Below, piece after piece: positions 27,404-35,638 of a stretch of DNA of 59,817 bases (position 1 is the stretch's first letter; each line of letters starts with the position of its first letter). The notes below the pieces were generated by a model. That model worked only from the letters and a program-made list of their open reading frames with translations, was not told the origin of the DNA and searched no databases. The stretch is from Wohlfahrtiimonas larvae_A. Lineage in GTDB: Bacteria > Pseudomonadota > Gammaproteobacteria > Cardiobacteriales > Wohlfahrtiimonadaceae. The stretch spans positions 1 through 59,817 of the forward strand of contig JBEBSR010000008.1 in the NCBI GenBank assembly GCA_040394195.1. Direction: 5' to 3'. The position numbers and the translations under genes are program-made.

Positions 27404-28354
27404 ATGACAACCCCACTCAAAAATGCCAAACTTGGCTTTATTCTGTCCGTTTTTACCGCATTTATCTGGGGAAATGTGCCAATCGCCCTCAAAGAAATGA
27501 TGCAAGTACTCGATGCACCAACATTGGTTTGGTATCGTTTTTTGATCGCATTTCTGATTCTATTACCAATTTTGGCCATCAAAAAAGATCTGCCTTTTCG
27601 TAAAATTCAAAAGAATCCAAAATTTTTAATTTTATTATCCATATTAACGCTCGGCATCATTGGTAACTTTATATTACTGAGCAAATCCCTCGTTTATACA
27701 ACGCCAACTGTTGTACAAATCGTGATTCAACTTTCCAGCGTTGGCTTATTATTCGCAGGCGTGATTGTATTTAAAGAACGATTATCTCGCACGCAATTAC
27801 TCGGCGTGATTATTTTAATCATTGGCTTATTACTATTCTTCAACACAAACTTGATCGAAATGATCTCATCATTCAATGATTATTCGATGGGTGTGATTTT
27901 GGCATTATTGGGCGCGTTATCGTGGGTATTCTTTGCACTGGCACAGAAAGTTGCCTTGCGTGATTTCAGCTCGCTACAAATTCTATTGATCCTCAATGGC
28001 ATTGGCATGATCTTCTTATTGCCATTTGTGAACTTTTCAGCAGTGTTAACTTTATCCACAACCAAGTTAATGATCCTCGCTTATTGTGGCTTAAATACAG
28101 TATTAGGTTATGGTGCTTTGGCTGAAGCAATGCGCCTTTGGGAAGTTTCTAAAGTGAGCGCGATGATCACATTTACACCATTATTCACATTGGCTTTCTC
28201 ATTAGCATTTGCCGCAATGTGGCCAACTATATTCGAGCACCCAAGCTTGAATTTCTTAGGTTATATCGGCGTATTCACAGTAGTATTTGGTGCAATGTTT
28301 ATGGTGATCGGTGAAACATTGATCCGATCACTCACACAAAAGCGCGCAAAATAA
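27404..28354 (+). CDS. EamA/DMT-family transporter
   Basis: Inner-membrane permease of the drug/metabolite transporter superfamily with the two-fold EamA repeat. About ten hydrophobic helices are spread over 316 residues, starting with GFILSVFTAFIWGNVPIALKEMM, a usual first helix of this family; the second repeat begins near GVILALLGALSWVFFALAQKVAL. Substrates in this family range from amino acids to sugars and nucleotides and cannot be read from sequence. The stop codon touches the stop of the convergent hydrolase (TAATTA). Confidence 0.8.
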   Translation: MTTPLKNAKLGFILSVFTAFIWGNVPIALKEMMQVLDAPTLVWYRFLIAFLILLPILAIKKDLPFRKIQKNPKFLILLSILTLGIIGNFILLSKSLVYTTPTVVQIVIQLSSVGLLFAGVIVFKERLSRTQLLGVIILIIGLLLFFNTNLIEMISSFNDYSMGVILALLGALSWVFFALAQKVALRDFSSLQILLILNGIGMIFLLPFVNFSAVLTLSTTKLMILAYCGLNTVLGYGALAEAMRLWEVSKVSAMITFTPLFTLAFSLAFAAMWPTIFEHPSLNFLGYIGVFTVVFGAMFMVIGETLIRSLTQKRAK

Positions 28355-29095
28355 TTACTGATTCGCTTCAATGAATGCGATAGCTTCTTCCACAATTAAT
28401 GGCAAATCATTATCTAGCGTTGCCACATGATAACTTTCAGGCAGTGATACAAGCTTCTTATTTGTGCTACTGATGCGATCTAGAATTTCTTGTGAATTGC
28501 TAGGTGGCACAACATGATCAATATTGGATGAGAATATCAACGTTGGCATTGTGATCTTTGGTAAATCCACTCGAACCATCGCCATTAAAGCAATAATATC
28601 ACCCATAGATTTAATCGGCGTTCTTTCATAAGCCAATTCGATCACATCAGGCTTTTTAATATCTGAACCAATCCCTGCGATGAACTCTTCCTTGCCATAT
28701 TGTGCATCATAAATATCTTTGAGAGCTGGCATATCAATCGCCGCGTTGATCGGCATAATGCCCAATAAATCAGGATAATTTTCACCCAAATAGCACGTCA
28801 AAGCGCCACCCATAGACAAGCCCAAAACGAAGATCTTTTTGGCATGCTTTTTCAATTCAACCAAAGCAGATTCCACATCATTGATCCAATCTTTGTAACT
28901 TGCTTTTGCCATATCTTCAGGTGTTGTGCCGTGCCCTGTTAAACGTGGTGCTAAAACTGTATAACCTGCTTTTGCTAATGCTTCGCCCACTAAAGACATG
29001 CTTTGCGTTGTACCTGTGAAACCATGAATCACTAAAACTCCAACATCATTCCCTTGATAAAAGAATGGCTCTGCATTTTTTAAGATATTTGTCAT
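28355..29095 (-). CDS. Alpha/beta hydrolase, carboxylesterase/monoacylglycerol lipase-like
   Basis: Cytosolic serine hydrolase of 246 residues. The oxyanion segment HGFTG begins at 24, the nucleophile is Ser94 in GLSMGG (92-97), the acid is probably the Asp in SNIDHVVPP and the catalytic His is in ESYHVATLDND. A cap region lies between about 115 and 185. The pattern resembles the Est30/COG1647 carboxylesterases that act on short- or medium-chain esters and acylglycerols. AGGAG precedes the ATG. It is divergent from the tandem EamA genes and convergent with the first EamA gene. Natural substrate unknown. Confidence 0.8.
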   Translation of the reverse strand: MTNILKNAEPFFYQGNDVGVLVIHGFTGTTQSMSLVGEALAKAGYTVLAPRLTGHGTTPEDMAKASYKDWINDVESALVELKKHAKKIFVLGLSMGGALTCYLGENYPDLLGIMPINAAIDMPALKDIYDAQYGKEEFIAGIGSDIKKPDVIELAYERTPIKSMGDIIALMAMVRVDLPKITMPTLIFSSNIDHVVPPSNSQEILDRISSTNKKLVSLPESYHVATLDNDLPLIVEEAIAFIEANQ

Positions 29096-29195
29096 GATTT
29101 GCTCCTAATTTAAAAATAAAATTAATCTTTATTAACTATTTTTAACATAATAATGTATTATTTTCCCGCTTTAAACTATGTATAAAGGAAATAGC

Positions 29196-30053
29196 ATGCG
29201 GAATCAAATGCTACTTGGTGCATTCTTAATTGTCATCTCACAATTAGCATTTACCATTATGGATGCTTCAATCAAATGGCTCAGCACTGAAATATCTACT
29301 GCAACAATCTTTCTCTTCAGAAATATCATTATGCTCTGCTGGATTGCTCCATATTTCCTGCGCTCATCTGAATTGAAAAACTCTATTCAGCGTTTACCAT
29401 TACATGCCGTACGTTCTTTTGCAGGGCAAATTGGTATGATCTTTGTTTATATCTCATTTACAGTTTTACCATTTGCAGATGCGGTTATTCTTCGTTCTTT
29501 CTCACCATTGTTCATTCCTGTCATTGCCGCTATATGGTTGAAAGAGAAATTACCATGGATTCTCGCTCCTAGTTTATGCCTTACGATGGTGGGCACTTGG
29601 ATCTTAATTGATGTTGATAAACCACAACTTTCTTTCTGGTCATTGCTACCTATTATTGGAGGAATCTTCAGTGCATTATCAATGGTTGCGATTAAAAGAT
29701 TAAGCCGAATAGCTCAAAATGATGAGATCATTTTTTACTTTGGCATGACAGGTGTAATTTTTGCCATATTATTTGGATTATTCACAGAGTTCACGTGGCC
29801 AGATGAGCCGAGTATTTGGCTGATTGTTGGCTTATTAGGCTTATCAGGATCTCTAGGGCAATTATGGCTGACAAAAGCCAATCATTGCTTGAATGCATCT
29901 ATTCTGGCGCCTTTTTATTATTTAAATATGGTATTTGGCGCTATTCTTTCTCATTTCTTCTGGGATGAAAAGTTAGGAATTTGGGGTTGGTTAGGTAGTG
30001 CTATTATTATTTGCGCAGGATTATTATTAACATACCAACAACGTAGACATTAA
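29196..30053 (+). CDS. EamA/DMT-family transporter, tandem copy 1
   Basis: Ten-helix drug/metabolite transporter of 285 residues. The frame is open from an ATG at 29178, but that ATG would leave no ribosome binding site, while AAAGGA sits 7 bases before ATG 29196, so the latter is chosen. Key segments: SQLAFTIMDASIKWLS in helix 1, FLFRNIIMLCWIAP, LPLHAVRSFAGQIGMIF, and the C-terminal AKSN-like region TKANHCLNASILAPFYYLNMVFGAILSHFFWDEKLG. It is clearly a paralogue of the next gene; the last motif is nearly identical in both. Substrate unknown. Confidence 0.8.
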   Translation: MRNQMLLGAFLIVISQLAFTIMDASIKWLSTEISTATIFLFRNIIMLCWIAPYFLRSSELKNSIQRLPLHAVRSFAGQIGMIFVYISFTVLPFADAVILRSFSPLFIPVIAAIWLKEKLPWILAPSLCLTMVGTWILIDVDKPQLSFWSLLPIIGGIFSALSMVAIKRLSRIAQNDEIIFYFGMTGVIFAILFGLFTEFTWPDEPSIWLIVGLLGLSGSLGQLWLTKANHCLNASILAPFYYLNMVFGAILSHFFWDEKLGIWGWLGSAIIICAGLLLTYQQRRH

Positions 30054-30124
30054 ATATCGCAATCCTCAAAGAAATCGTTATACTTAATCATCAACCCTCT
30101 CGTAACATTTAACTAGGACATTTC

Positions 30125-30976
30125 ATGGCTCCAACCGCACTGCTTGGTATTTTTTTCGTTGTGTTATCACAATTGGCATTTGCAGGAATGGACAGCGTGA
30201 TCAAATGGTTAAGCTCAGATTTATCCACAGCAACCATTATTTTCTTTCGTAATCTCATCACATTAATCTGGGTTGCACCGTTATTTTTCAGCTCTGGTGA
30301 ATTTAAAAATTCATTGAAGCGATTACCATTGCATGCGATTCGTTCATTATCAGGGCAAATTGGGATGATATTCATCTTCCTATCTTTAGCATTATTGCCT
30401 TTATCCGATGCTTCTGTCCTTCGATCATTAACGCCATTATTTGTGCCAATTTTGGCGGCGATTTGGTTGAAAGAAAAACTCTCTTGGCTGTTAATTCCAA
30501 GCTTTATCCTTGCCATCATTGGTTCTTGGATATTGGCAGGCGTTGATAAACCACAATTCTCTATGTATTCATTTTTGCCAATCATTGCAGGTGTTTTCGT
30601 TGCAATGGCAATGGTTGCGATTAAACGTATCAGCAGTGTTGCCAGCGGCTCAGAAATTGTTTTTTACTTCTCATTAACAGGCGTTGTATTTGCCATTGTT
30701 ATGGCATTATTTACCGAGTTCACAATGCCAACTGATTATCGCATTTGGTTAATGGTTTTATTAATGGGGATATTTGGTTCTGTCGGGCAAATATGGATTA
30801 CTAAAGCCAATCAACTCACAGATGCATCCTTACTCGCACCTTTCTATTATTTGAATGCAGTATTTGGCGCCATTCTTTCTCACTTCTTTTGGAATGAGAA
30901 ATTAGGTGTTTGGGGCTGGCTAGGCGCAGCAATCATCATTGCTGCAGGATTATTAGTTGTACTTAAAAAGAAGTAG
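30125..30976 (+). CDS. EamA/DMT-family transporter, tandem copy 2
   Basis: Paralogue of the preceding gene over its whole length (283 residues): SQLAFAGMDSVIKWLSSDLSTATIIFFRN, LPLHAIRSLSGQIGMIF, LRSLTPLFVPILAAIWLKEKL and APFYYLNAVFGAILSHFFWNEKLG all have close matches there. The pair arose by tandem duplication that is not recent at DNA level. The 71-base gap contains a TATACT that could allow separate expression, and the ribosome binding site is the weak AGGA. Substrate unknown; identical C-terminal motifs suggest related ligands. Confidence 0.8.
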   Translation: MAPTALLGIFFVVLSQLAFAGMDSVIKWLSSDLSTATIIFFRNLITLIWVAPLFFSSGEFKNSLKRLPLHAIRSLSGQIGMIFIFLSLALLPLSDASVLRSLTPLFVPILAAIWLKEKLSWLLIPSFILAIIGSWILAGVDKPQFSMYSFLPIIAGVFVAMAMVAIKRISSVASGSEIVFYFSLTGVVFAIVMALFTEFTMPTDYRIWLMVLLMGIFGSVGQIWITKANQLTDASLLAPFYYLNAVFGAILSHFFWNEKLGVWGWLGAAIIIAAGLLVVLKKK

Positions 30977-31105
30977 ATAAAACTTCTAAAAGTTCCACCT
31001 CAAAATAAAGTAAGACTAAGTATATAAAAACCAATAGGTTAATTTATTCATTCAAATGCCATGCACTACCTAATTATTAGTATTCTTCTTATAAAAACTC
31101 ATTAT

Positions 31106-31137
31106 TATAATAAAGTATAGACAAACTATAAGTTTGT
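31106..31137 (+). promoter_or_regulatory. Candidate promoter and operator of the abgT-like operon
   Basis: A perfect TATAAT lies at 31106-31111 and, 9 bases later, the palindrome ACAAACT-ATA-AGTTTGT (31121-31137), two perfect 7-base arms around a 3-base centre. Its place over the expected transcription start suits a repressor operator. Confidence 0.45.
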
Positions 31138-31188
31138 GTAGTCATAATGATTTACCTCATTCTCTTTTTCTGTTAATAATCTTTAAAT

Positions 31189-31203
31189 GCCCGCTCTGCG
31201 GGT
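31189..31203 (+). promoter_or_regulatory. GC-rich hairpin in the abgT-like leader
   Basis: CCCGC-TCT-GCGGG (plus a flanking G-T pair) followed by an AT-rich, T-containing stretch, about 40 bases before the start codon. It could be an attenuator or the terminator of a short leader transcript; the T-run is imperfect. Confidence 0.4.
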
Positions 31204-31242
31204 TAATAAATATTTTAAATATGAGTAAGGTGGATATGTATT

Positions 31243-32778
31243 ATGGCAACAACGGCAAAACCTAGCCTATTTACCCGATTCTTAGATAGGATCGAGTATT
31301 GGGGCAACAAACTTCCCGACCCTGTGATGATCTTCATAGGATTATGTATCTTAATCGTTGTGTGTTCTGGGATTTTCAGTGCAATGGGCGTATCTGCCTA
31401 TAATCCTGTCACGAAAGAAACCATTCAAGTTGTGAATCTTTTAACGTTGGATGGATTAACCCAAATCATCACAAAAGCCACAACAAACTTTACAGGCTTT
31501 CCTGCATTGGGCGTTGTATTAGTTGTTATGTTTGGTATTGGCGTTGCTGAACACAGTGGTTACTTCAAATCATTGATGATTGCAGCCGTTGAAAAAGCAC
31601 CATTTAAAATCATTGTGCCAATTCTGATTCTTGTTGCAATGCTTGGAACAGTTGCGGGTGATGCTTCTCAAATTGTTGTACCGCCAATTGCAGCCATGAT
31701 CTTCTTACGATTGGGCTATCACCCAATTGCAGGTTTAGTGATGGCTTATGCTGCGGCACTGGGTGCATTTGCAGCAAATGCAATTATAGGAATGGCAGAT
31801 GCATTGGCTCTATCATTTACTGAAGCTGGATTGAAAGCTATTGGTGCAAATGTTCCTGTGAATATTGCAATGAACTGGTACTTCATGACTGTATCCATGT
31901 TCTTACTCTTATTTGTAATCTTATTTGTAACTTATAAAGTTATCATTCCAAGATTAGGTACTTATGATGCAGGGGATTTACACCAAGAATCTATGACAGA
32001 GCTCACAGATACTGAAAAGCGTGGCTTAAGATATGCAAACTACAGCATTGTGATCACATTGGCTTTGATTGCAGTTGCAGCCATTCCTGAATCAAGTTTC
32101 TTACGTAACCCAAATACAGGTAGCATCATTGATGGACCTTTAGTACAAGGCGTTGCCATCACTATGGCGGTGATCTTCTTCATTCCTGGCTTGGTTTATG
32201 CAGTTGTAACGAAAACAGCAAAATCCTCTAAAGACATTGTGCACATGATGAACCAATCCATGGCAGGCATGAGCGGTTTTATCGTGATCGTGTTTTTCGC
32301 AGCGCAAATGATCGCACTATTTGCATGGAGTAATTTAGGCTTAATCATTGCAATCAAAGGCGCAAACCTATTAGAAGGTCAAAATGGCGTAACATTGATT
32401 GTGGGCTTCATTTTCTTAACGGCTATTTTGAATTTATTCATTGGTAGTGCTTCTGCAAAATGGGCATTATTAGCACCAATCTTCGTGCCAATGTTCTTAT
32501 TCTTAGGCTATCACCCAGCATTTGCACAAGCGATTTATCGTGTCGGTGATTCCATCACTAATCCAATTACGCCAATGTTCCCATATTTGCCATTGCTTTT
32601 ATCCTATGCGAAAAAATACGATAAAGACATTGGTTTGGGTACATTGATTGCCAACCTATTCCCTTACACACTAGCGCTTGGTATTGTATGGACAATCTTC
32701 GTTTTGATTTGGTATTGGTTAGGCATTCCTGTTGGACCTGGCGGACCAATTCATATCGATCCAAGTGCGTTTAACTAA
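31243..32778 (+). CDS. AbgT-family transporter
   Basis: Inner-membrane transporter of the AbgT family, whose members import p-aminobenzoyl-glutamate or export sulfonamides (MtrF type). The 511 residues contain about 11 hydrophobic segments. Family segments include DRIEYWGNKLPDPVMIF at the N-terminus, the re-entrant loop region GTVAGDASQIVVPPIAAMIF, GSASAKWALLAPIFVPMF and the C-terminal RVGDSITNPITPMFPYLPLLL. The gene lies 26 bases upstream of an M20 amidohydrolase, which favours import and hydrolysis of an N-acyl or peptide-linked substrate over drug export. AAGGTGG precedes the start. The exact substrate is inferred. Confidence 0.88.
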   Translation: MATTAKPSLFTRFLDRIEYWGNKLPDPVMIFIGLCILIVVCSGIFSAMGVSAYNPVTKETIQVVNLLTLDGLTQIITKATTNFTGFPALGVVLVVMFGIGVAEHSGYFKSLMIAAVEKAPFKIIVPILILVAMLGTVAGDASQIVVPPIAAMIFLRLGYHPIAGLVMAYAAALGAFAANAIIGMADALALSFTEAGLKAIGANVPVNIAMNWYFMTVSMFLLLFVILFVTYKVIIPRLGTYDAGDLHQESMTELTDTEKRGLRYANYSIVITLALIAVAAIPESSFLRNPNTGSIIDGPLVQGVAITMAVIFFIPGLVYAVVTKTAKSSKDIVHMMNQSMAGMSGFIVIVFFAAQMIALFAWSNLGLIIAIKGANLLEGQNGVTLIVGFIFLTAILNLFIGSASAKWALLAPIFVPMFLFLGYHPAFAQAIYRVGDSITNPITPMFPYLPLLLSYAKKYDKDIGLGTLIANLFPYTLALGIVWTIFVLIWYWLGIPVGPGGPIHIDPSAFN

Positions 32779-32804
32779 ATTTTACCTTTGCTTAGGAAGA
32801 AATT

Positions 32805-33992
32805 ATGAACATTATTCATCAAGATGCACTCGCTGCATATCAAACAAAACTTTTGGAATACCGACGTTACTTGCATGCGCATCCAGAACTGTCATTCCAA
32901 GAAGTAGAAACACAAAAATACATCATTGAACACATGAGCAAATTGAAACATGCTGAAATCATCAAGCCTGTTGGCACAAGTGTTTTAGTCAAATTTGTGA
33001 CAGGTAAAGCTGGCCCTAAAATTGGTTTAAGAGCAGATATTGATGCTTTGCCTATTTTAGAAGAACGCCATGAATTAGAGTTTAAATCCAAACACGATGG
33101 CGTTATGCATGCTTGTGGCCATGACATTCATACAAGTATGTTAATGACAGCTTGCCATTACTTTGATGAGCACTTTGATGACTTAACAGGCGAAGTTTGG
33201 GCAATCTTCCAACATGCAGAAGAGTTATTGCCAGGTGGCGCACAAGAAATGGTTGCAACTGGTTTATTCAATGAACTAGATTTCATTTATGGTCAGCACA
33301 TTTGGTCAAACTTACCAATCGGTACAATTGATGTGAAAGATGGTCCTGCAAGCTCTAATACAGATGCTTACATCATTAAGATTCAAGGTAAAGGTGGACA
33401 TGCGTCACAGCCAGAGAATTCTATTGATCCTGTGATCATCGGTGCCATGATTGTACAAAAGCTCCAGACTATTGTTTCTCGCATGATCTCACCACAAGAA
33501 GCTGGTGTAATTAGTAATACTTACTTTAATTCTGGTCGCAAAGAAGCTATCAATGTCATTCCTGATGTTTGCTATTTAGGTGGAAGTGTTCGTTCATCAA
33601 GTGAAGCTATGCGCCATTTATTCAAAGATACCATCACTAAAATGGTCAATTCCACTTGTGCAGAATATGGTGCAACGTGCGAGATCGATTACACATTGGG
33701 TTATGGCGTAACTTATAACAACCCTGAAAAAACAGCATTTGTGCGTGCCATTGCAAATGAAGTAGAAGGTGCAACTGTAATTGCTGATAAATGTATGTTG
33801 GGTGGTGAAGATTTCAGTGCATTCTCTTCAATCGTACCTTCAACATTCGTTTTTGTGGGCGGTGGCAACCCTAAATTAGATTTTGATTATCCACATCATC
33901 ATCCTAAGTTTGGTATCGATGAAGACGGCATGATGCACGGTTTACAGCTATTAATTAATGTTGTTGAACAATACCCTGCTTACTTCAAATAA
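32805..33992 (+). CDS. M20-family amidohydrolase
   Basis: Cytosolic metal-dependent amidohydrolase (M20D type) such as hippurate, N-acyl-amino-acid or p-aminobenzoyl-glutamate hydrolases. Metal-site residues are seen in HACGHDIH (102-109), FQHAEELLPGG (about 136-146), the bridging His in YGQHIW, and the C-terminal GGEDFSAF. A dimerisation domain starts near GKGGHASQPENSIDP. Length 395 is typical. Only one gene is present, not the abgA/abgB two-subunit pair of E. coli, so general N-acyl-amino-acid hydrolysis is as likely as folate breakdown. It is cotranscribed with the AbgT-like transporter and followed by a terminator. Confidence 0.88.
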   Translation: MNIIHQDALAAYQTKLLEYRRYLHAHPELSFQEVETQKYIIEHMSKLKHAEIIKPVGTSVLVKFVTGKAGPKIGLRADIDALPILEERHELEFKSKHDGVMHACGHDIHTSMLMTACHYFDEHFDDLTGEVWAIFQHAEELLPGGAQEMVATGLFNELDFIYGQHIWSNLPIGTIDVKDGPASSNTDAYIIKIQGKGGHASQPENSIDPVIIGAMIVQKLQTIVSRMISPQEAGVISNTYFNSGRKEAINVIPDVCYLGGSVRSSSEAMRHLFKDTITKMVNSTCAEYGATCEIDYTLGYGVTYNNPEKTAFVRAIANEVEGATVIADKCMLGGEDFSAFSSIVPSTFVFVGGGNPKLDFDYPHHHPKFGIDEDGMMHGLQLLINVVEQYPAYFK

Positions 33993-34008
33993 ATTTATAT
34001 AAAGTTTT

Positions 34009-34037
34009 ACGGCATTAATTTTAAAGATTAATGCCGT
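34009..34037 (+). terminator. Terminator of the abgT-like/amidohydrolase operon
   Basis: Perfect 11-bp stem (ACGGCATTAAT / ATTAATGCCGT) with a 7-nt loop, followed by TTTTATTTG. Confidence 0.88.
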
Positions 34038-34174
34038 TTTTATTTGTTACAAAATAACTTCAATATCAAATAGATAATTCACATATTTTTATCAATAAAA
34101 ACCCTCATCCACAAGAAAAAACTTCATAACATTAAGATTTTTATGATTGCGTAATATTAAAGCTATCTGCTATC

Positions 34175-34188
34175 TTGCGACGTCGCAA
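34175..34188 (+). promoter_or_regulatory. 14-bp palindrome upstream of the MFS transporter
   Basis: TTGCGACGTCGCAA is a perfect palindrome 62 bases before the start codon. Weak promoter-like boxes (TTGCGT 34147-34152, TATCTT 34171-34176) overlap or precede it, so it could be a repressor operator near the transcription start. The remaining bases 34038-34250 are AT-rich with no gene. Confidence 0.45.
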
Positions 34189-34250
34189 AAGCGATCTGTT
34201 GCTCATCTGTAGGCAAGAAGTGCACAGAAATATTAATCAAAGGAGTTTTT

Positions 34251-35561
34251 ATGGGTTCGCAACATAATGACCATTTAAAAGCAGTTGTCATTAGAAAGGC
34301 ATTCATCAAATTGATGCCAATTTTATTATTTTCATACGTCTTATCTTATCTCGATCGCGTTAATATCAGCTTTGCTGCATTAACAATGATGGAAGACTTA
34401 GCATTATCAGCCAAATTATTCGGTTATGGCACAGGTATTTTCTTCATCGGTTACTTTCTATTCGAAGTACCAAGCAACTTATTATTAACAAAATTCGGTG
34501 CACGCAAGTGGATCTCCCGTATTATGATCACATGGGGCATGGTTTCTGTTGGTATGGCATTCGTACAAGGTGAAATGAGTTTCTTGGTGATGCGATTTTT
34601 ACTAGGTGCTGCTGAAGCTGGTTTCTTCCCTGGTGTTATTTTGTATTTAACATTCTGGTTCCCACAAGAATTCCGTGCACGAATCATCTCTGTATTTATG
34701 TTATCCATTCCTTTGTCATTGGCTGTTGGTGCACCATTATCTACAGCTTTATTAGGTTTGAATGGCATTGGTGGCTTACATGGTTGGCAGTGGTTATTCA
34801 TCATCGAAGGGTTACCAACAATCATCGTTGGTTTAATTTTCTTATTCGTGATGCCTGATCGTCCAAAAGATGCAAAATGGTTAAATGATGAAGAAAAAAC
34901 TTATCTTCAAGGTATTTTAGATGCTGAAAGCTTAAAAGTTGCCAAAAAAGCAGGCACAAATGTTTCCATCGCTTTCAAACACCCAATCGTATGGATTTTA
35001 GCAATCATTTATATCTCGAATGTAACAGCTAACATCGGTTTATCAAGCTTCTTACCAAGAATCATCAAAGAGCAAGGCTCATTCACTAATATGCAAATTG
35101 GTTGGATTACTTCTATCCCTTACTTTGTAGGCGTATTAGGTAGCTTGGCATTTGGTTTCTTAACTGATAAATACAAAAAACCATTCATTTTCTTGTTAGT
35201 GGCTATTTTATTAACAGGCTTTGGTTTAATTCTTGCAGGTTACTTATATGCACAAACAGTCATTGCAATGGCGATCATCGCTGTATCTGTAGCAGGTATT
35301 GGTATTTACGGCTTTAAAGCACCATTCTGGTCATTACCTTCAATGTTCTTAACAGGTGCTGCAGCTGCAACTGGTATCGCAATGATCAACTCAATTGGTA
35401 ACTTAGGTGGTTTCATTGGTCCATCAGTAATCGGTTATGTGAGAGATGCCACAGGAAGTTATGCTTCAGGTTTATATTTCTTAGGTGGTTTAAGTATTTT
35501 TGCATCATTATTATCAATGTTCTTAATGGCAAAATACTCCAAAATTGCACAAGAAGATTAA
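34251..35561 (+). CDS. MFS transporter, anion:cation symporter (ACS) family
   Basis: Twelve-helix major facilitator importer of 436 residues. The ACS-family pattern is strong: SYLDRVNISFAALTMMEDL in helix 1, IFFIGYFLFEVPSNLLLTKFGARKWISRIMITWG covering helix 2 and motif A, and FLLGAAEAGFFPGVILYLTFWFP in helices 4-5. The family carries organic anions such as tartrate, glucarate, phthalate, hydroxyphenylacetate or sialic acid. No catabolic partner is adjacent, so the substrate cannot be named. AAAGGAG precedes the start, and the gene sits alone between an upstream palindrome and a terminator. Confidence 0.87.
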   Translation: MGSQHNDHLKAVVIRKAFIKLMPILLFSYVLSYLDRVNISFAALTMMEDLALSAKLFGYGTGIFFIGYFLFEVPSNLLLTKFGARKWISRIMITWGMVSVGMAFVQGEMSFLVMRFLLGAAEAGFFPGVILYLTFWFPQEFRARIISVFMLSIPLSLAVGAPLSTALLGLNGIGGLHGWQWLFIIEGLPTIIVGLIFLFVMPDRPKDAKWLNDEEKTYLQGILDAESLKVAKKAGTNVSIAFKHPIVWILAIIYISNVTANIGLSSFLPRIIKEQGSFTNMQIGWITSIPYFVGVLGSLAFGFLTDKYKKPFIFLLVAILLTGFGLILAGYLYAQTVIAMAIIAVSVAGIGIYGFKAPFWSLPSMFLTGAAAATGIAMINSIGNLGGFIGPSVIGYVRDATGSYASGLYFLGGLSIFASLLSMFLMAKYSKIAQED

Positions 35562-35594
35562 TATTCAGCTCTACTGAAATTAATTAGTGAATAA

Positions 35595-35620
35595 AAAGCA
35601 GAGCTTAGGCTCTGCTTTTT
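35595..35620. terminator. Bidirectional terminator
   Basis: Perfect 11-bp stem (AAAAGCAGAGC / GCTCTGCTTTT) with loop TTAG and T-run, between the MFS gene and the convergent TPR-protein gene. Confidence 0.92.
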
Positions 35621-35638
35621 TACATCTATATAAACCTA

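Noticed and set aside
30977..31000. Short inverted repeat (AACTT / AAGTT) after the second EamA gene
   Set aside because: Five bases of AT-rich pairing without a T-run is too weak for a terminator call.
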